Assembly: GCA_947631385.1 (NCBI GenBank)
Contig: CANRLE010000052.1
Location: 1-7,518, forward strand
Length of the DNA: 7,518 nucleotides
Origin: an uncultured Clostridia bacterium
GTDB taxonomy: Bacteria > Bacillota > Clostridia > TANB77 > CAG-508
Reading direction: 5' to 3'
In this document: positions 5,636 through 7,518 of the stretch, one piece after another
Layout: each line of letters begins with the position of its first letter
Numbering within the stretch: the stretch's first letter is position 1
The notes under the pieces: model-generated
The model's database searches: none
The model's input: the letters and a program-made list of their open reading frames with translations, nothing else
What the model was told of the DNA's origin: nothing
Program-made: the position numbers and the translations under genes

Positions 5636-5980
5636 ATGAGTAAAAGAGGAGGATTTCCAGGCGGAATGGGAGGCTTCGGAGGAATGAACATAAACAATTT
5701 AATGAAAGAAGCCAAAAAAATGCAAGCAGACATGGAAAAATCACAAGCAGAATTAGCAAGCAAAGAATTTGATGCATCAGCAGGTGGAGGAGCTGTAACA
5801 GTAAAAGTATCAGGAGAAAAAGCAATAAAAGAAATAAAAATAAGACCAGAAGTAGTAGACCCAGAAGATGTAGAAATGCTAGAAGACCTAATATTAACTT
5901 GCATAAATGAAGCATTAAGAAAAGTAGACAGTGAACAAGCAGCACAACTAGGAAAATTCAATATACCAGGAATAATGTAA
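5636..5980 (+). CDS. ybaB: YbaB/EbfC nucleoid-associated DNA-binding protein
   Basis: 114 residues, normal for the family. A Gly/Met/Phe-rich N-terminus (about residues 4-17) precedes NINNLMKEAKKMQADMEKSQ (18-37), the helix of the YbaB dimer, then SAGGGAVTVKVSGEKAIKEI and DPEDVEMLEDLILTCINEAL, all in the family order. The protein forms a tweezer-like dimer that binds DNA and is almost always found between dnaX and recR, as here. AAGGGAG at 5621-5627 precedes the ATG by 8 nt; the gap from dnaX is 24 bp, so the genes are co-transcribed. Intact, with no frame anomaly. Confidence 0.95.
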   Translation: MSKRGGFPGGMGGFGGMNINNLMKEAKKMQADMEKSQAELASKEFDASAGGGAVTVKVSGEKAIKEIKIRPEVVDPEDVEMLEDLILTCINEALRKVDSEQAAQLGKFNIPGIM

Positions 5981-5998
5981 AAAGAGAAGGAAGTATAA

Positions 5999-6601
5999 AT
6001 GTCATCACTATATTCACCATCAATTGAAAAATTAATAGAAAGCTTTGAAAGGTTGCCAAGCATAGGGCATAAAACTGCCGCAAGGTTAGCCTTTCATATT
6101 TTAAACAGTTCTGAAGAAGAAACAAATGAATTCATAACTTCAATTATTGATGCAAAGAAAAACCTAAAATATTGCAGTAAATGTTTCAACATTTCAGACA
6201 CAGACCCATGTCCAATTTGTAGCAATCCAAAAAGAAACAATTCTATGATATGCGTCGTAGAAGACGTAAGAGACATAATAGCAATGGAAAAAACGCACGA
6301 ATTCAAAGGTCTATATCATGTATTACACGGTTCCATTTCACCAATGAATGGGGTAGGGCCAGATGATATAAAAATCAAAGAACTACTAGCAAGATTAATG
6401 GAAGGACAAGTAAAAGAAGTAATCCTAGCCACAAATCCTAGAGTAGAAGGAGAAGCAACAGCCATGTATCTATCTAAATTAATCAAACCATTAGGAATTA
6501 CAGTCACAAGAATTGCGCATGGAATACCAGTAGGAGGAGACCTAGAATACACAGACGAAATCACATTAACAAAAGCATTAGAAGGAAGAAGAGAATTATA
6601 A
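5999..6601 (+). CDS. recR: Recombination mediator RecR
   Basis: 200 residues, full length. RecR works with RecF/RecO to load RecA on gapped DNA. Helix-hairpin-helix LPSIGHKTAARLAFHIL (19-35), zinc finger C59-x2-C62 ... C71-x2-C74, then the Toprim domain beginning ICVVEDVRDI (84-93) with acidic E88/D89 and continuing through EVILATNPRVEGEATAMYL. The C-terminal ARGIPVGGDLEYTD-type motif is present as AHGIPVGGDLEYTDEITL, i.e. with His where Arg is common in that position. GAAGGAAG lies just upstream of the ATG, and the gene starts 18 bp after ybaB. Confidence 0.97.
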   Translation: MSSLYSPSIEKLIESFERLPSIGHKTAARLAFHILNSSEEETNEFITSIIDAKKNLKYCSKCFNISDTDPCPICSNPKRNNSMICVVEDVRDIIAMEKTHEFKGLYHVLHGSISPMNGVGPDDIKIKELLARLMEGQVKEVILATNPRVEGEATAMYLSKLIKPLGITVTRIAHGIPVGGDLEYTDEITLTKALEGRREL

Positions 6602-6625
6602 AGGCAAAATAAAGGAGGAATAAAA

Positions 6626-7518
6626 ATGGTTGAAACAATGGATAAAATAGTAAGCCTATGCAAAAACAGAGGCTATATCTATGCAGGTTCAGAAATATAT
6701 GGAGGACTTGCTAACACGTGGGATTACGGTCCATTAGGAGTAGAATTAAAAAATAACATAAAACAGGCATGGAGGAAAAAGTTCATTCAAGAAAATCAAC
6801 ATAATGTAGGATTAGATGCAGCAATACTAATGAATCCAGAAACATGGGTAGCATCAGGACATGTAAGTGGATTTGCAGACCCATTAATAGACTGTAAAAG
6901 CTGTAAAACAAGGCATAGAGCAGACAAATTAATCGAAGAATGGGCACATCAAAAAGGCAATGACATGATAGCAGATGGAATGACAGAAGAAGAATTAGTA
7001 AAATTTATAAAAGAAAATAACATACCATGCCCAAATTGTGGAAAAACAGAATTTACTAATATACGAAAATTCAATTTAATGTTCAAAACATTTCAAGGAG
7101 TAACAGAAGACTCTAAAGCAGAAATATACTTAAGACCAGAAACAGCACAAGGAATCTTTGTCAACTTCAAAAATGTAGCAAGAACCACTAGAAAAAAACT
7201 ACCTATGGGAATTGCTCAAATAGGAAAAGCATTTAGAAATGAAATCACACCGGGGAACTTTACATTTAGAACAAGAGAATTTGAGCAAATGGAATTAGAA
7301 TTTTTCTGCAAACCGGGAACTGACCTAGAATGGTTTGACTATTGGAGACAATTCTGCAAAAACTGGTTATTAGACTTAGGAATAGAAGAAGATAACATAA
7401 GACTAAGAGACCATGAACAAGACGAATTAGTATTTTATAGCAAAGCAACAACAGATATAGAATTCAAATTCCCATTTGGATGGGGAGAACTATGGGGAAT
7501 AGCAGATAGAACAGACTA
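6626..7518 (+). CDS. glyS: Glycyl-tRNA synthetase, single-chain type, N-terminal two thirds (3' end outside window)
   Basis: 297 codons are visible with no stop; the family is about 460 residues. It charges tRNA-Gly and is the class II alpha2 enzyme, not the alpha/beta form. Seen: RGYIYAGSEIYGGLANTWDYGPLG (15-38), HVSGFADPLIDCKSCKTRHRAD (79-100) and CPNCG (135-139), giving the zinc-type cysteines C90/C93/C135/C138, then IYLRPETAQGIFVNF (167-181) and class II motif 2 FRNEITPGNFTFRTREFEQME (203-223). The start ATG is preceded by AAAGGAGG (6611-6618). Only 24 bp separate it from recR, so there is no room for a T-box leader directly upstream and it probably shares the operon transcript. CGA encodes Arg in TNIRKFNLMF. 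Confidence 0.96.
   Translation, partial: MVETMDKIVSLCKNRGYIYAGSEIYGGLANTWDYGPLGVELKNNIKQAWRKKFIQENQHNVGLDAAILMNPETWVASGHVSGFADPLIDCKSCKTRHRADKLIEEWAHQKGNDMIADGMTEEELVKFIKENNIPCPNCGKTEFTNIRKFNLMFKTFQGVTEDSKAEIYLRPETAQGIFVNFKNVARTTRKKLPMGIAQIGKAFRNEITPGNFTFRTREFEQMELEFFCKPGTDLEWFDYWRQFCKNWLLDLGIEEDNIRLRDHEQDELVFYSKATTDIEFKFPFGWGELWGIADRTD

Noticed and set aside
5575..6063. Long minus-strand reading frames opposite dnaX, ybaB and recR
   Set aside because: They overlap clear, conserved plus-strand genes and are low-complexity Leu/Phe/Ser-rich shadows of A-rich codons.
6602..6625. T-box riboswitch ahead of glyS
   Set aside because: Only 24 bp lie between recR and glyS, filled mainly by the ribosome binding site; there is no antiterminator or specifier structure.

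Overview
The window is AT-rich Gram-positive (Firmicutes, Clostridia-like) chromosome. The signs are the order tadA - small membrane protein - SRP RNA - dnaX - ybaB - recR - glyS, strong AGGAGG-type ribosome binding sites, A/T-ending codons, consensus sigma-A-type promoters and a single-chain glycyl-tRNA synthetase. The style fits an uncultivated gut Clostridia lineage, but no species can be named from the sequence.

Layout. Bases 1-502 hold the C-terminal membrane domain of an MgtE magnesium transporter, opening with a 39-bp in-frame tandem duplication at the window edge. Bases 503-731 are non-coding, with a strong, probably bidirectional, terminator followed by a cluster of interlocking inverted repeats. 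Bases 732-2248 (minus strand) are a two-gene, ATGA-overlapping operon: a DUF1016/YhcG-type PDDEXK nuclease-like protein and a small protein resembling nucleoside 2-deoxyribosyltransferases. It has its own promoter and is a plausible but unproven defence-type cassette. Bases 2381-2533 (minus) are tRNA-Arg(CCT) and its terminator. From about 2573 to the end (plus strand) lies a housekeeping cluster: tadA, an unknown single-pass membrane protein, the SRP RNA gene, dnaX, ybaB, recR and the first two thirds of glyS. tRNA-Arg and tadA are divergently transcribed from a mirror-symmetric promoter pair sharing one palindromic TTGCAA as the -35 box.

Most striking observation. tadA and dnaX, two genes normally essential, are each broken by exactly one extra base, and both breaks fall in the same heptamer, CGGAGAA. 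In both, the upstream frame runs into CGG AGA and the downstream frame resumes at GAA, so the four bases CGGA stand where family alignment needs one residue. The heptamer occurs only at these two places in the window on either strand, and I find no other in-frame CGG codon in any gene here. This suggests +1 recoding (ribosomal frameshifting or four-base decoding) at an unassigned or 'hungry' CGG codon. The main rival is a sequencing or assembly error that hit the same context twice. TadA itself makes the inosine-34 tRNA-Arg that reads CGU/CGC/CGA but not CGG, so the biology is coherent. It needs read-level, comparative and proteomic checks.

How the genes work together. TadA and tRNA-Arg serve arginine decoding, the SRP RNA serves protein targeting, DnaX is the replicative clamp-loader subunit, YbaB and RecR belong to the usual replication/recombination-repair trio with DnaX, and GlyS charges tRNA-Gly.
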